In this document: piece by piece, positions 7,529 through 14,001 of the stretch
Layout: each line of letters starts with the position of its first letter
Position numbering within the stretch: position 1 is the first letter of the stretch
From: COMBO-56-21 sp041494275
GTDB lineage: Archaea; Thermoplasmatota; Thermoplasmata; UBA10834
Length of the DNA stretch: 25,171 nt
Direction of reading: 5' to 3'
Assembly: GCA_041494275.1 (NCBI GenBank)
Contig: JBGQAM010000021.1
Coordinates: 1-25,171, forward strand
Position numbers and translations under genes: made by a program
The notes under the pieces: model-generated
Database searches by the model: none
What the model saw: only the letters and a program-made list of their open reading frames with translations
What the model was told of the DNA's origin: nothing

Positions 7529-7882
7529 ATGTTCGGCGGAGAGTGTGACACAGAGCGAGCAACCCCACACACTACTGTGCATTTCGATTACGGTGAATCA
7601 ATTCACTGTTACCGTCCTGTAACCGATAGCCAAACGGTCGGAAGTTACAGGGTTACAGGGTTACAGCGATCTCTGCATCTTCGGGTGCACGTGTGTGCGC
7701 GCGTGTATGCGCGCGTCAAGGATATCACTGAAAATCCTGTTACTACTGTAACTAAGAGAGAAAGAGAGATACTGGATAGATGTTACAGTCAAGGTTACAG
7801 TCCAGTTACAGTAGGTTACAGTTCTCTTCTAAGCAAGAGCGCATTCGATAAGGGCAGAGTGGCCGGGGGTGGTGCGACTTGA
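7529..7882 (+). CDS. Possible small protein overlapping the iteron region
   Basis: An open frame of 117 codons begins with an ATG directly after the helicase stop and has a strong upstream GGAGGAAGAG, so ribosomes could read into it. It spans the repeat cluster, and most of its sequence is therefore dictated by the repeats. Only the last 45 residues (TKREREILDRCYSQGYSP onwards) look protein-like. Its TGA overlaps a TTG start of the next frame. It may be a genuine coupled gene, or the strong binding site may simply belong to the acidic tail codons of the helicase. I consider it doubtful. Confidence 0.3.
   Translation: MFGGECDTERATPHTTVHFDYGESIHCYRPVTDSQTVGSYRVTGLQRSLHLRVHVCARVYARVKDITENPVTTVTKREREILDRCYSQGYSPVTVGYSSLLSKSAFDKGRVAGGGAT
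7617..7821. repeat. Iteron-like GTTACAG cluster, candidate replication origin
   Basis: Seven direct copies of the heptamer GTTACAG lie in two groups. Three are in tandem at an 8-base period (7644, 7652, 7660), and four lie at 10-12 base spacing (7782, 7794, 7805, 7815), all followed by T. Two inverted copies (CTGTAAC) lie at 7617 and 7746. A 32-base alternating purine-pyrimidine tract separates the groups. Short repeats just after a replication helicase are typical of plasmid origins or initiator-binding sites. Origin function is inferred. Confidence 0.6.
7685..7716. other. Alternating purine-pyrimidine tract, Z-DNA candidate
   Basis: Thirty-two consecutive bases alternate strictly between purine and pyrimidine, mostly GT, GC and CG steps (GTGTGTGCGCGCGTGTATG in the centre). 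Such tracts can flip to left-handed DNA under negative supercoiling. The tract lies between the two groups of heptamer repeats, where an origin would melt or bend. Confidence 0.6.
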
Positions 7883-8199
7883 TCGCCTCTTCTATTTCTC
7901 GCGACGAACGGGAAATCCTCTTCTGTATCGCATATTCGTCCCGAACGGAGACCGTCCGGGAACGAGCTGCTATTGCCATCCTCGATAGGGGCACAGGCAA
8001 TAGAAGTCTGAGCATCTCGAACACCTTGTATGATCGAGAAGCCCACCAGTTGATTAGGATATCCTTTCCGAACAGCAGGAGAGCGTTTGGCATGGGAACG
8101 CCCCTGTTGTTCGCAACTTCATTCACGCTACACGGATGGGCGTTCCTAACTCATGGGGGGTGTTGCGAACACGGCGTCGTTGCATATTCAGAAAGTTAG
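7879..8199 (+). CDS. Possible small protein before the methyltransferase
   Basis: A 106-codon frame starting with TTG that overlaps the stop of the preceding frame (TTGA), with GGTGGTG just upstream. The first 55 residues (DEREILFCIAYSSRTETV, then RERAAIAILDRG) look helical and protein-like, perhaps a helix-turn-helix. The rest runs through an inverted-repeat region and overlaps the methyltransferase start by about 47 bases, so its C-terminus is dubious. It shares an EREIL stretch with the frame before it. If real, it could be the regulator of the methyltransferase. I cannot name a family. Confidence 0.35.
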   Translation: MIASSISRDEREILFCIAYSSRTETVRERAAIAILDRGTGNRSLSISNTLYDREAHQLIRISFPNSRRAFGMGTPLLFATSFTLHGWAFLTHGGCCEHGVVAYSES

Positions 8200-8203
8200 G
8201 AAC
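8109..8203. repeat. Four regularly spaced GTTNNNAAC palindromes at the methyltransferase start
   Basis: Four 9-base sites occur: GTTCGCAAC (8109), GTTCCTAAC (8142), GTTGCGAAC (8162) and GTTAGGAAC (8195). Their spacings are 33, 20 and 33 bases. Sites 1 and 3 are reverse complements, as are sites 2 and 4, so two interleaved 10-base inverted repeats exist. A third inverted pair, GGAACGCCC (8095) and GGGCGTTCC (8138), overlaps them. They flank the first ATG of the methyltransferase. They could be operators, recombinase sites or alternative RNA hairpins. Confidence 0.55.
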
Positions 8204-9073
8204 AGCCACTATCTCGTGCGGCGTTGGCGAGACGATGCCGGTCACAACCGGTCGGAGACGATCTGCAGGTACGGCCGAGAGTCGCCAAGGTTCTTCGAGC
8301 CGACTATCACCTGCGGGGACGCGGCGGTGGAGGTCGGCAAGCTAGAGCAGGGGTCCGTTCACCTCGTCGTCACCTCGCCCCCCTACTACGGCCTGAAAGA
8401 GGGACAGTGGGAGCATTACGAGGACTACGTCCGCTTCCTTGACGACTTGTGGAAAGCCTGTTTTATCGCGCTTGATCACGGCTGCCGTCTCTGTGTGAAC
8501 ATAGGCGATCAGAACACCAGCGTTCAGGACTATGGCAGACACTTCGTGTTCCCTATCCACGCCAGCATCATCGAAGGGGCGCGAAAGGCCGGGTTCGACT
8601 ACATGGGCTCCGTGATATGGAACAAGGCGAAAACCCTGCGTGCCAGCGGCGGAGGCGCGATGATCGGGTCTGGCGCACAGGGGCTTCCCAGGGAGTTCTT
8701 GGTAGCATATGACTACGAGTACATTCTCATCTTCAAGAAGCCTGGTCGTCCGAAGCGAACGCCATCAGACGCGGAGAAGCGCGCGTCTCGGATCCCACTG
8801 AGGGAGCGGAGACTGTGGTACGACGCGAGATGGTCGTTCCCCGGCGAAAGAAAGACTCTTCACCCAGCGCCTTTCCCAGAGGAGCTTCCGTATCGGTTAA
8901 TCCGGATGTTCAGTTTCGTCGGGGACACGGTGCTCGACCCGTTCATGGGTTCGGGCACGACGTTGGTCGTTGCGAAGAATCTTAGCAGAAAGTCAATCGG
9001 CGTTGACTGCCAGCCAGCATGGTGTCAGGTATCGCGCGAACGAATCAGTGAGCGTACACCGGAGGCTACGTGA
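8153..9073 (+). CDS. DNA methyltransferase, TSPPY type (probably N4-cytosine or N6-adenine)
   Basis: A 306-residue S-adenosylmethionine-dependent DNA methylase. The catalytic motif IV is VTSPPYYGL (residues 73-81), and the cofactor-binding motif I is LDPFMGSGTT near 261-270. Motif IV precedes the target recognition region and motif I, the beta-class order. TSPPY is most often seen in N4-cytosine enzymes, but base specificity cannot be settled here. No restriction endonuclease gene is adjacent, so it is a solo methylase that may protect the element or time its replication. The ATG at 8153 has no ribosome binding site and lies among palindromes. The conserved core begins only near residue 48, so a later start such as GTG 8216 is possible. 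Its TGA overlaps the GTG of the recombinase by four bases. Confidence 0.85.
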   Translation: MGGVANTASLHIQKVRNSHYLVRRWRDDAGHNRSETICRYGRESPRFFEPTITCGDAAVEVGKLEQGSVHLVVTSPPYYGLKEGQWEHYEDYVRFLDDLWKACFIALDHGCRLCVNIGDQNTSVQDYGRHFVFPIHASIIEGARKAGFDYMGSVIWNKAKTLRASGGGAMIGSGAQGLPREFLVAYDYEYILIFKKPGRPKRTPSDAEKRASRIPLRERRLWYDARWSFPGERKTLHPAPFPEELPYRLIRMFSFVGDTVLDPFMGSGTTLVVAKNLSRKSIGVDCQPAWCQVSRERISERTPEAT

Positions 9074-10281
9074 AACCCGTTGAAAGTGCCATCCGCCCTG
9101 ACGAGGGACTTACATCGGCGAGTAGTTTTAAGAACCTACTCTCCGCTCACGAGCTCGGCGGCGTGGAGGGACAACATGTCGCTGGAGATGAGCAGGTTGG
9201 TAACCCGAGCACAACCCACTCGGGGCAACGGGGCAGCGCGAGGCATACAGGGCGGAAGCGGCACGCGAGGTCAATGGGACGCTTTCCGTTCTTGACATAC
9301 CTCAACGAGTTCCACAAAAGCACCATGGCGTTCTACGCGCCCACGACGAGCAAGGACATGTATGGCAAGTTGCGGCAGGTGCACGAGGTCTTCCAAGAGT
9401 TGAAGGCCAGGGGATTGGTCAAGACGACGAACCCCCACGCCTTCGGGCAGCAGGAGATAGGCGCCTTCATGTCATGGATGTCAGGCCGTGACGGAATCAG
9501 GGCGCGTCCACTAGCGCCTAAGTCTCAGTCACTCTACCTCAAGTATCTGTCGGTGTTCTTGTCGCATGTCGGCAACGCGATCATCGCCCAGATGAAGTCG
9601 AAGCGCATGATCAGGATCCCCAACGAAGCGTCCGGGCCATTGACGTGCCCGACAGAGGAGCAGGTGGAGGAGATCGTGACGAAGCTCCAGGAGGCGGCCG
9701 CATCCGGTGGCATACACGAGCTGGGCGTGTTTGGTCATACACTGCTGTGCGCCTACGCCGGCACTCGTCTGAAAGAACCCAGACTCGCTGTGAAAGGCGA
9801 TTTCAGTCAGACGTACTCAGAGCTGCTGGTCGTTCATCCGAAAGGCGAGGGAAGCTGGGGGGCACCGCGAAAGGCTCAAATCGTGCCACCTGGTCGACTC
9901 GCTATGCGGGACTTCCTCGCCCTACGTGATCGTGAACTCTCGCGGAGAGGTGTACGGGATAGCAAGGATGCGCCCTTGATCCCGTACTTCGACAGGCACG
10001 GGCTCATGACACCATGGCCAGAGCCACACTTGAACAAGGCCAAGTGCATGCTTGAGGAGAGGCTAGGGATCAGGTACGACTTCCGAATGCTGAGGCGTGC
10101 GTTCGGACAAAGCGCCCTAGATCGCGGTGCACGGCTCGATGCAGTGAGCGTGGCGCTCGGACATGCAAACTCTATAACCACCGAGCGCTATTACGCCCGA
10201 TTGAAGACGAGGGATGCATTCGTGGAGCTCGAGCGGGTATGGAATGTACCACGCGCTGTAAGGAGTATAGCTAGTACATAA
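9070..10281 (+). CDS. Tyrosine recombinase / integrase
   Basis: A site-specific recombinase of 403 residues. The catalytic domain shows Arg I in AGTRLKE (R233), Arg II in RMLRRAFG (R342), the G-H pair in LGHANSITTERYY (H365) and the nucleophile Tyr near 374. The usual box II histidine before Arg II is an arginine here (RMLR). A SAM-like core-binding domain lies around residues 75-190. The first 70 residues are low in complexity and may not be translated: the GTG at 9070 overlaps the methyltransferase stop, and an ATG at 9277 is an alternative. It is the last gene before what looks like host chromosome, so it probably integrates and excises the accessory block to its left. The attachment site was not identified. 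Confidence 0.85.
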   Translation: MKPVESAIRPDEGLTSASSFKNLLSAHELGGVEGQHVAGDEQVGNPSTTHSGQRGSARHTGRKRHARSMGRFPFLTYLNEFHKSTMAFYAPTTSKDMYGKLRQVHEVFQELKARGLVKTTNPHAFGQQEIGAFMSWMSGRDGIRARPLAPKSQSLYLKYLSVFLSHVGNAIIAQMKSKRMIRIPNEASGPLTCPTEEQVEEIVTKLQEAAASGGIHELGVFGHTLLCAYAGTRLKEPRLAVKGDFSQTYSELLVVHPKGEGSWGAPRKAQIVPPGRLAMRDFLALRDRELSRRGVRDSKDAPLIPYFDRHGLMTPWPEPHLNKAKCMLEERLGIRYDFRMLRRAFGQSALDRGARLDAVSVALGHANSITTERYYARLKTRDAFVELERVWNVPRAVRSIAST

Positions 10282-10311
10282 AAACCCCGAATTGAAAATT
10301 AGCCAGAGGTG
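10275..10311 (+). promoter_or_regulatory. Promoter-like AT tract and strong ribosome binding site
   Basis: An AT-rich ACATAAAAACC follows the recombinase stop, and a perfect GAGGTGA lies at 10305-10311, eight bases before a GTG. The binding site decides the GTG start of the next gene. This is also where accessory DNA meets host-like DNA, so an attachment site could lie here. Confidence 0.45.
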
Positions 10312-10319
10312 AAAAAGAC

Positions 10320-10754
10320 GTGGCTGTTGTCACGATGCAACAGGTTGAGAGCGCTCTGAAGAAGACTGTCGGAAGGAAGGGCATGTCCGACGGTGAGATC
10401 AAGACGCTTGCCGACTACGTTATGAGCTTCTTCGGATACACTGATGAAGTGATTGACAACAGGCTCACTTCCGAGGATAGGGATGTATTCTACATGCTAG
10501 AGGAGGAAGGCCTCCTGACGACCACGCAAGAGGAGGTCCTGCTCAAGAAGGGCAAGCTGTGGCGGATACACTACTGGATATTAAAGAAGGACCAGATCAT
10601 AAGGCTCGCGAAGATGGACGAAGAAGGTGTCGTCGAAAAGGACGAAGCGGCCGGAGTCTACGATCAAGTCTCGGACGAGGAATGGGCAAGGCACAAGACT
10701 CCGGAGTCCGACAACACCTCTGGACACCCTCACGGGCACGATGAAACCCATTAA
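10320..10754 (+). CDS. Small conserved archaeal protein (DUF6015-like)
   Basis: A 144-residue cytosolic protein with no membrane segment. The core (IKTLADYVMSFFGYTDEVID, then DRDVFYMLEEEGLL and KLWRIHYWILKK) resembles a short family I associate with Thermoplasmata genomes (DUF6015), from memory and without a search. The order helix-helix-short strand with a basic loop could be a degenerate winged helix, and the tail is histidine- and acid-rich (GHPHGHDETH), possibly metal-binding. The start is a GTG with a perfect upstream GAGGTGA. The protease gene follows after 37 bases in the same direction, so the two may be co-transcribed. The function is not known to me. Confidence 0.6.
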   Translation: MAVVTMQQVESALKKTVGRKGMSDGEIKTLADYVMSFFGYTDEVIDNRLTSEDRDVFYMLEEEGLLTTTQEEVLLKKGKLWRIHYWILKKDQIIRLAKMDEEGVVEKDEAAGVYDQVSDEEWARHKTPESDNTSGHPHGHDETH

Positions 10755-10791
10755 TATCCGAACCATTATGGCCTGAGCGCGGGTTTCCCAG

Positions 10792-12390
10792 ATGAACGGT
10801 TATTTGATTGCCCTGGTCGTTCTGTTGGCCTGGCTGGCTCTCGTCTACTTCTTGAAGCAGACGAAATGGCTCGAAAGGCACAGCATGAGCCTCATGGGCC
10901 CCTTCATAATGTGGAGGACACGAAGAGGCAAGGAACTCATAGATCGCATCGCCTTGAGGTCCAGATTCTGGAACGCGTATGGTCAGGCCTCACTCTGGAT
11001 ATGCGCGGGCTCGATGATTCTGATAATGACGCTCTTGCTCTGGGAAGCGACCATCGTTCCTCAAGTCAAGAAAGCCCCGTCTCCGGAGCTTATCCTCGGC
11101 ATCCCGGGCATCAACCCCGTGATCCCTCTCGGATACGGAATTCTGGCATTGGTGATCGCGATAGTGGTTCATGAGATGAGCCACGGCGTCTTGACCCGGG
11201 TCGGCAAGATGAAGATCCAGTCTCTCGGGCTGCTCTTCCTCGTCTTCCCGATGGGAGCGTTCGTCGAGCCTGATGAGAAAGAGCTCCAGAACACAACACG
11301 AAGCCGAAGATCGAAGGTGTTTGCGGCGGGACCTGCAAGCAATATAGTCCTGTCGCTTGTCGTGTTGGCTCTCTTCTCCGGCGTGATGATGTCCTCCGTC
11401 GAACCGTCCCGTGATGGTTCATTGGCAGTCGGCGTGGTGGATGGATCACCAGCTCAGAGAGCAGGTGTCTCACCTACCAGCGTCATAGTCTCTGTCGGTG
11501 GTGTGCCGATCAAGAACTCGACAGATATGGACAACCGGATGACTCCAAGCCCCGGTTCTCCCGTGACTGTCGAGTACTATTTCAAGAACGAGCTGACAAG
11601 GATAAATGTGACTGACGGTGTTGTTGTTGCATACATAGCAAAGGACTTCGCGGCCGACAAGGCCGGTCTCGTGACTGGGATGGTTCTCCTCTCATTGAAC
11701 GACTCGAACGTGAGCAACACGAAAGGTCTCTCGGAAATCATGGCGCTCACTCACGCAGGTCAGACGGTCAGCATTTCCGTTATGAGCTACAGCGGCTCTG
11801 CCGGGGCATTCCTGGTGAACTCGAGCGTCAGCCAAGCGACTCTCTCGGACAAATGGGCCTACTACGACAAGTACGATTCACGCAACAACAAAGAGGCATA
11901 TCGGGGCGTGGGCTATCTTGGTGGAGGATTCCTCGATCTGGGCATCCAGAGCGAGAATGTGACCTACTACTCCGGGGTGCTATCGAATCCCTTCAAAGGG
12001 GACAAGAACATTGACGATTTCTCAAGGTCATGGCTGAGGCTGATTGCGCTTCCGTTCCTGGACCTTGCGCCGCTGAGATCGCCCGTCACGGACCTATACC
12101 ATCCCGGAGGAGGACTCGCCTGGATGCCTGATTCTGTGTTCTGGCTGTTGACCAACTCATTCTACTGGATCTTCTGGCTGAACCTCATGGTGGGCCTGAC
12201 GAACGTGCTTCCTGCAGTGCCCTTGGATGGTGGATACCTTTTCAGAGATGGGCTTGACTATCTCCTCGACAAGACTGGCAGAACATACACGAAGGACCAG
12301 AAGGACCGGTTGGTCGGGGGCATTACGATCGGCATCGCTCTCTTGGTGCTGAGCCTGATAGTCTGGCAGCTGGTTGGACCTGCATTCTGA
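10792..12390 (+). CDS. Membrane site-2-type metalloprotease (M50) with PDZ domains
   Basis: A 532-residue intramembrane zinc protease. The zinc motif HEMSH (residues 127-131) lies in a hydrophobic helix, and the second metal motif VPLDGGYLF lies near residue 475. Membrane helices appear at about 3-20, 64-85, 113-132, 180-200, 445-470 and 508-530. Between the two halves lie PDZ-like modules: SLAVGVVDGSPAQRAGV near 210 and AYIAKDFAADKAGLVTGM near 280. Such enzymes cleave membrane-spanning regulators to release signals. The length is above that of minimal bacterial RseP-like enzymes because of a long outer loop rich in asparagine-linked glycosylation-like sites (NVT, NSS). The ATG has no clear ribosome binding site. 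Its substrate cannot be read from the window. Confidence 0.9.
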   Translation: MNGYLIALVVLLAWLALVYFLKQTKWLERHSMSLMGPFIMWRTRRGKELIDRIALRSRFWNAYGQASLWICAGSMILIMTLLLWEATIVPQVKKAPSPELILGIPGINPVIPLGYGILALVIAIVVHEMSHGVLTRVGKMKIQSLGLLFLVFPMGAFVEPDEKELQNTTRSRRSKVFAAGPASNIVLSLVVLALFSGVMMSSVEPSRDGSLAVGVVDGSPAQRAGVSPTSVIVSVGGVPIKNSTDMDNRMTPSPGSPVTVEYYFKNELTRINVTDGVVVAYIAKDFAADKAGLVTGMVLLSLNDSNVSNTKGLSEIMALTHAGQTVSISVMSYSGSAGAFLVNSSVSQATLSDKWAYYDKYDSRNNKEAYRGVGYLGGGFLDLGIQSENVTYYSGVLSNPFKGDKNIDDFSRSWLRLIALPFLDLAPLRSPVTDLYHPGGGLAWMPDSVFWLLTNSFYWIFWLNLMVGLTNVLPAVPLDGGYLFRDGLDYLLDKTGRTYTKDQKDRLVGGITIGIALLVLSLIVWQLVGPAF

Positions 12391-12397
12391 GTCCCAA

Positions 12398-12631
12398 TCA
12401 CTTCCACTTGTCCGCGGGATAGGAAAGGGAATCCTTGGGATTCGTGGCTATGAAGATCACCAGGGCGATGATAGTGATAAGCGCCATGAAGAACCTGACC
12501 ACAAAGCCAGGACTGCCGTATTGTGTCGGTACCATCCTGTCCACTACAGGGACGACAAGCACATAGACTGCAAAGTCGGCAATCAGAACTGCAAAGAAGA
12601 AGACAGCTTTGTTCAGTCTGGACCTTTCCAT
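12398..12631 (-). CDS. Small two-helix membrane protein
   Basis: A 77-residue protein with two hydrophobic helices: AVFFFAVLIADFAVYVLVVP (residues 9-28) and VRFFMALITIIALVIFIAT (45-63). Basic residues precede the first helix, which would place the N-terminus inside. No known family. Upstream on the minus strand lie a TATA-like ACTTATG and, about 45 bases before the ATG, a copy of the dispersed 25-base element described below. It converges with the protease gene, with seven bases between the stops. The same arrangement, a dispersed element followed by a small membrane or zinc-ribbon gene, recurs elsewhere in the window. Confidence 0.6.
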   Translation of the reverse strand: MERSRLNKAVFFFAVLIADFAVYVLVVPVVDRMVPTQYGSPGFVVRFFMALITIIALVIFIATNPKDSLSYPADKWK

Positions 12632-12675
12632 CGGGTTGAAATCAGTCCCTCACAGCATAAGTATTGTTCTGTCGT

Positions 12676-12700
12676 CTTTCCTCCCCTATGGGCTTTTCCG
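12676..12700 (-). repeat. Dispersed 25-base element, copy 1
   Basis: On the plus strand it reads CTTTCCTCCCCTATGGG followed by CTTTTCCG. It is identical to copies 3 and 5. It lies 45 bases upstream of the small membrane-protein gene that is read in the minus direction. Confidence 0.85.
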
Positions 12701-12713
12701 CATCCATGATGAA

Positions 12714-13301
12714 CTACAGGGTAGCGCCGCATGAAATGCATTTCGATACGGTTGGACCATTGCGCGTCCCACAATACTTGCACCTGACCGTGACCAGCTG
12801 CGCCGGCTCACTGGTGTCCACTACGATCATCGCTGCACCGCACTTTCGGCAGTACCGCGAGCCCGAGGGGTTGCCCATACCGCACATGGGACAATCGATT
12901 CCCCCGAGCCTCTCTAGGGCAAGCCTTCTCTTGACATCAGTCAGGTCCGTATCGCACTGTCCACACAATTGGTCCGTCCTGGAATTCCTGCTTCTACATT
13001 TGGGACAGGTGACAACCGTGCCAAATGGCAGGTCCGCATAGCTTAATCCCGCTTTCGCATCGTCATCGACCCTAGAGCCGCAATCCATGCAATAAACCGA
13101 GTCATCCAGCAGCTCAGAGCCACATTTCCCGCACTTCGTCGTTTGCTCCCCGAAACGGGAAGAATTCTCCTTGGCAATAGTCTTTTCGTGTGTATTCCAG
13201 CGGATGAAAGTCTCCGTGCGTAACTGACTCAGTTCCGCCCTTCTTCCCCTATGGGCTTTTCCGAGGATCGACCGAAGATTGTCTCCCGCTCCGAATGTCA
13301 A
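12714..13301 (-). CDS. Multi-zinc-ribbon protein
   Basis: A cysteine-rich protein with four zinc-ribbon modules of the CxxC-CxxC kind: CGKCGSELL with YCMDCG (residues 57-75), CPKCRSRN with CGQCD, CPMCGMGN with YCRKCG, and CKYCGTRN with CISCG at the C-terminus. No membrane segment. Such proteins usually scaffold protein or nucleic acid contacts. The only start codon in frame is a TTG at 13301, preceded by GGGGAGGGGG and a possible TATA box (13350-13360). Yet the first ribbon begins only at residue 56, and the dispersed 25-base element lies inside the putative N-terminal extension. The related ribbon gene at 21173 starts MKC; the matching position here reads ACG-AAG-TGC, so the ancestral ATG may have been lost. 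The N-terminus is therefore uncertain. Confidence 0.7.
   Translation of the reverse strand: MTFGAGDNLRSILGKAHRGRRAELSQLRTETFIRWNTHEKTIAKENSSRFGEQTTKCGKCGSELLDDSVYCMDCGSRVDDDAKAGLSYADLPFGTVVTCPKCRSRNSRTDQLCGQCDTDLTDVKRRLALERLGGIDCPMCGMGNPSGSRYCRKCGAAMIVVDTSEPAQLVTVRCKYCGTRNGPTVSKCISCGATL
13239..13263 (-). repeat. Dispersed 25-base element, copy 2
   Basis: Same element as copy 1, with two mismatches at its C-rich end (CCTTCTTCCCCTATGGG then CTTTTCCG). It lies at the 5' side of the multi-zinc-ribbon gene, in the intergenic region shared with the divergent gene. Confidence 0.8.
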
Positions 13302-13313
13302 CCCCCTCCCCTG

Positions 13314-13360
13314 ATTGACCGAAAGGAACGATTGGCTGGCTACGCACAGTATTTATTTAT
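13314..13360 (+). promoter_or_regulatory. Promoter with shared ATTGACC / GGCTGGCT block and TATA box
   Basis: ATTGACC (13314-13320) is followed 13 bases later by GGCTGGCTACGCA (13334-13346) and then by a TATA box TATTTATTTAT (13350-13360). The same pair of words occurs upstream of the winged-helix gene at 21395 and of purB. The TATA box sits about 26 bases before the ATG at 13386, so the transcript is nearly leaderless. Confidence 0.5.
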
Positions 13361-13385
13361 CCAGTCTGTTACCAATTCAGATGCA

Positions 13386-13961
13386 ATGTTCTCGCCACAG
13401 AAAGATATGAGGGAGCTTGTACTCGAGATACTGAAGAAGGATCCGATGTCCATCAGCGGTCTGTGCAGAGAGCTGGTCGCAAGAGGAGTCAGGCTCCACA
13501 GACTTGAATTAACCGGCTATCTGAAAGCTCTCGCAGACATGAGTGTGCTAAAGGAGAAGGACATCAAGCCCTCCAAGGTGTTCTCACTTTCCGCGTCTAG
13601 GGACAGGAATTTGTACGAGCTGATCGGAGATAGCTGTTCATCGATCGCCAGGACGCCCGATGAGCGAGCCACTCTAGCAGCTTTCTGTCTACAGAGGCTC
13701 TTCAAACGGGCGGTGTTCGACGCTGAGGTTAGAAGATGCGGTGTGGAGGGCGTCGTCGAGGGCAGAAAGGCGACCTCTGAAGAGCGCTCCGAGGCGAAGT
13801 CAATCCTCTCACGCATGGGCTACAAGATTCCGAACAGCGACATACCGATCATCGTCGCGAAGGATCTCGAACGCGAGTTCATGCAGGTACTGGCGGATGT
13901 CATTGTCGAGAGGTTCAACGCGAGAGCCTACCTGAAGGAGACGACCCAACTGAAGCTCTGA
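13386..13961 (+). CDS. Helix-turn-helix-like protein of unknown function
   Basis: A 191-residue protein. The N-terminal 65 residues (ELVLEILKKDPMSISGLCRE, then LHRLELTGYLKALADMSVL) read as a winged helix: a first helix, a turn, a recognition helix and a short wing. The rest is helical and charged, with a basic stretch (RRCGVEGVVEGRKA) and no catalytic motif I can recognise. The ATG at 13386 is chosen because the TATA box at 13350-13360 gives a transcript starting at or just before it; the longer frame upstream would be untranscribed. It is divergent from the multi-zinc-ribbon gene. It may be a DNA-binding regulator, possibly of nearby genes; this is inference. Confidence 0.6.
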   Translation: MFSPQKDMRELVLEILKKDPMSISGLCRELVARGVRLHRLELTGYLKALADMSVLKEKDIKPSKVFSLSASRDRNLYELIGDSCSSIARTPDERATLAAFCLQRLFKRAVFDAEVRRCGVEGVVEGRKATSEERSEAKSILSRMGYKIPNSDIPIIVAKDLEREFMQVLADVIVERFNARAYLKETTQLKL

Positions 13962-13969
13962 GGGAGCAG

Positions 13970-13978
13970 GTATTTATT
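13970..13978 (+). promoter_or_regulatory. TATA box of the AIR-synthase-related gene
   Basis: GTATTTATT lies about 26-30 bases before the ATG at 14002, which predicts a leaderless or nearly leaderless transcript. It starts nine bases past the stop of the preceding gene. Confidence 0.55.
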
Positions 13979-14001
13979 CATCGCACTCTGATGCGGTCAC
14001 G

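Noticed and set aside
7617..7821. A CRISPR array
   Set aside because: The repeats are only seven bases with 1-5 base gaps in each group, far from the repeat and spacer sizes of CRISPR, and no cas gene is near.
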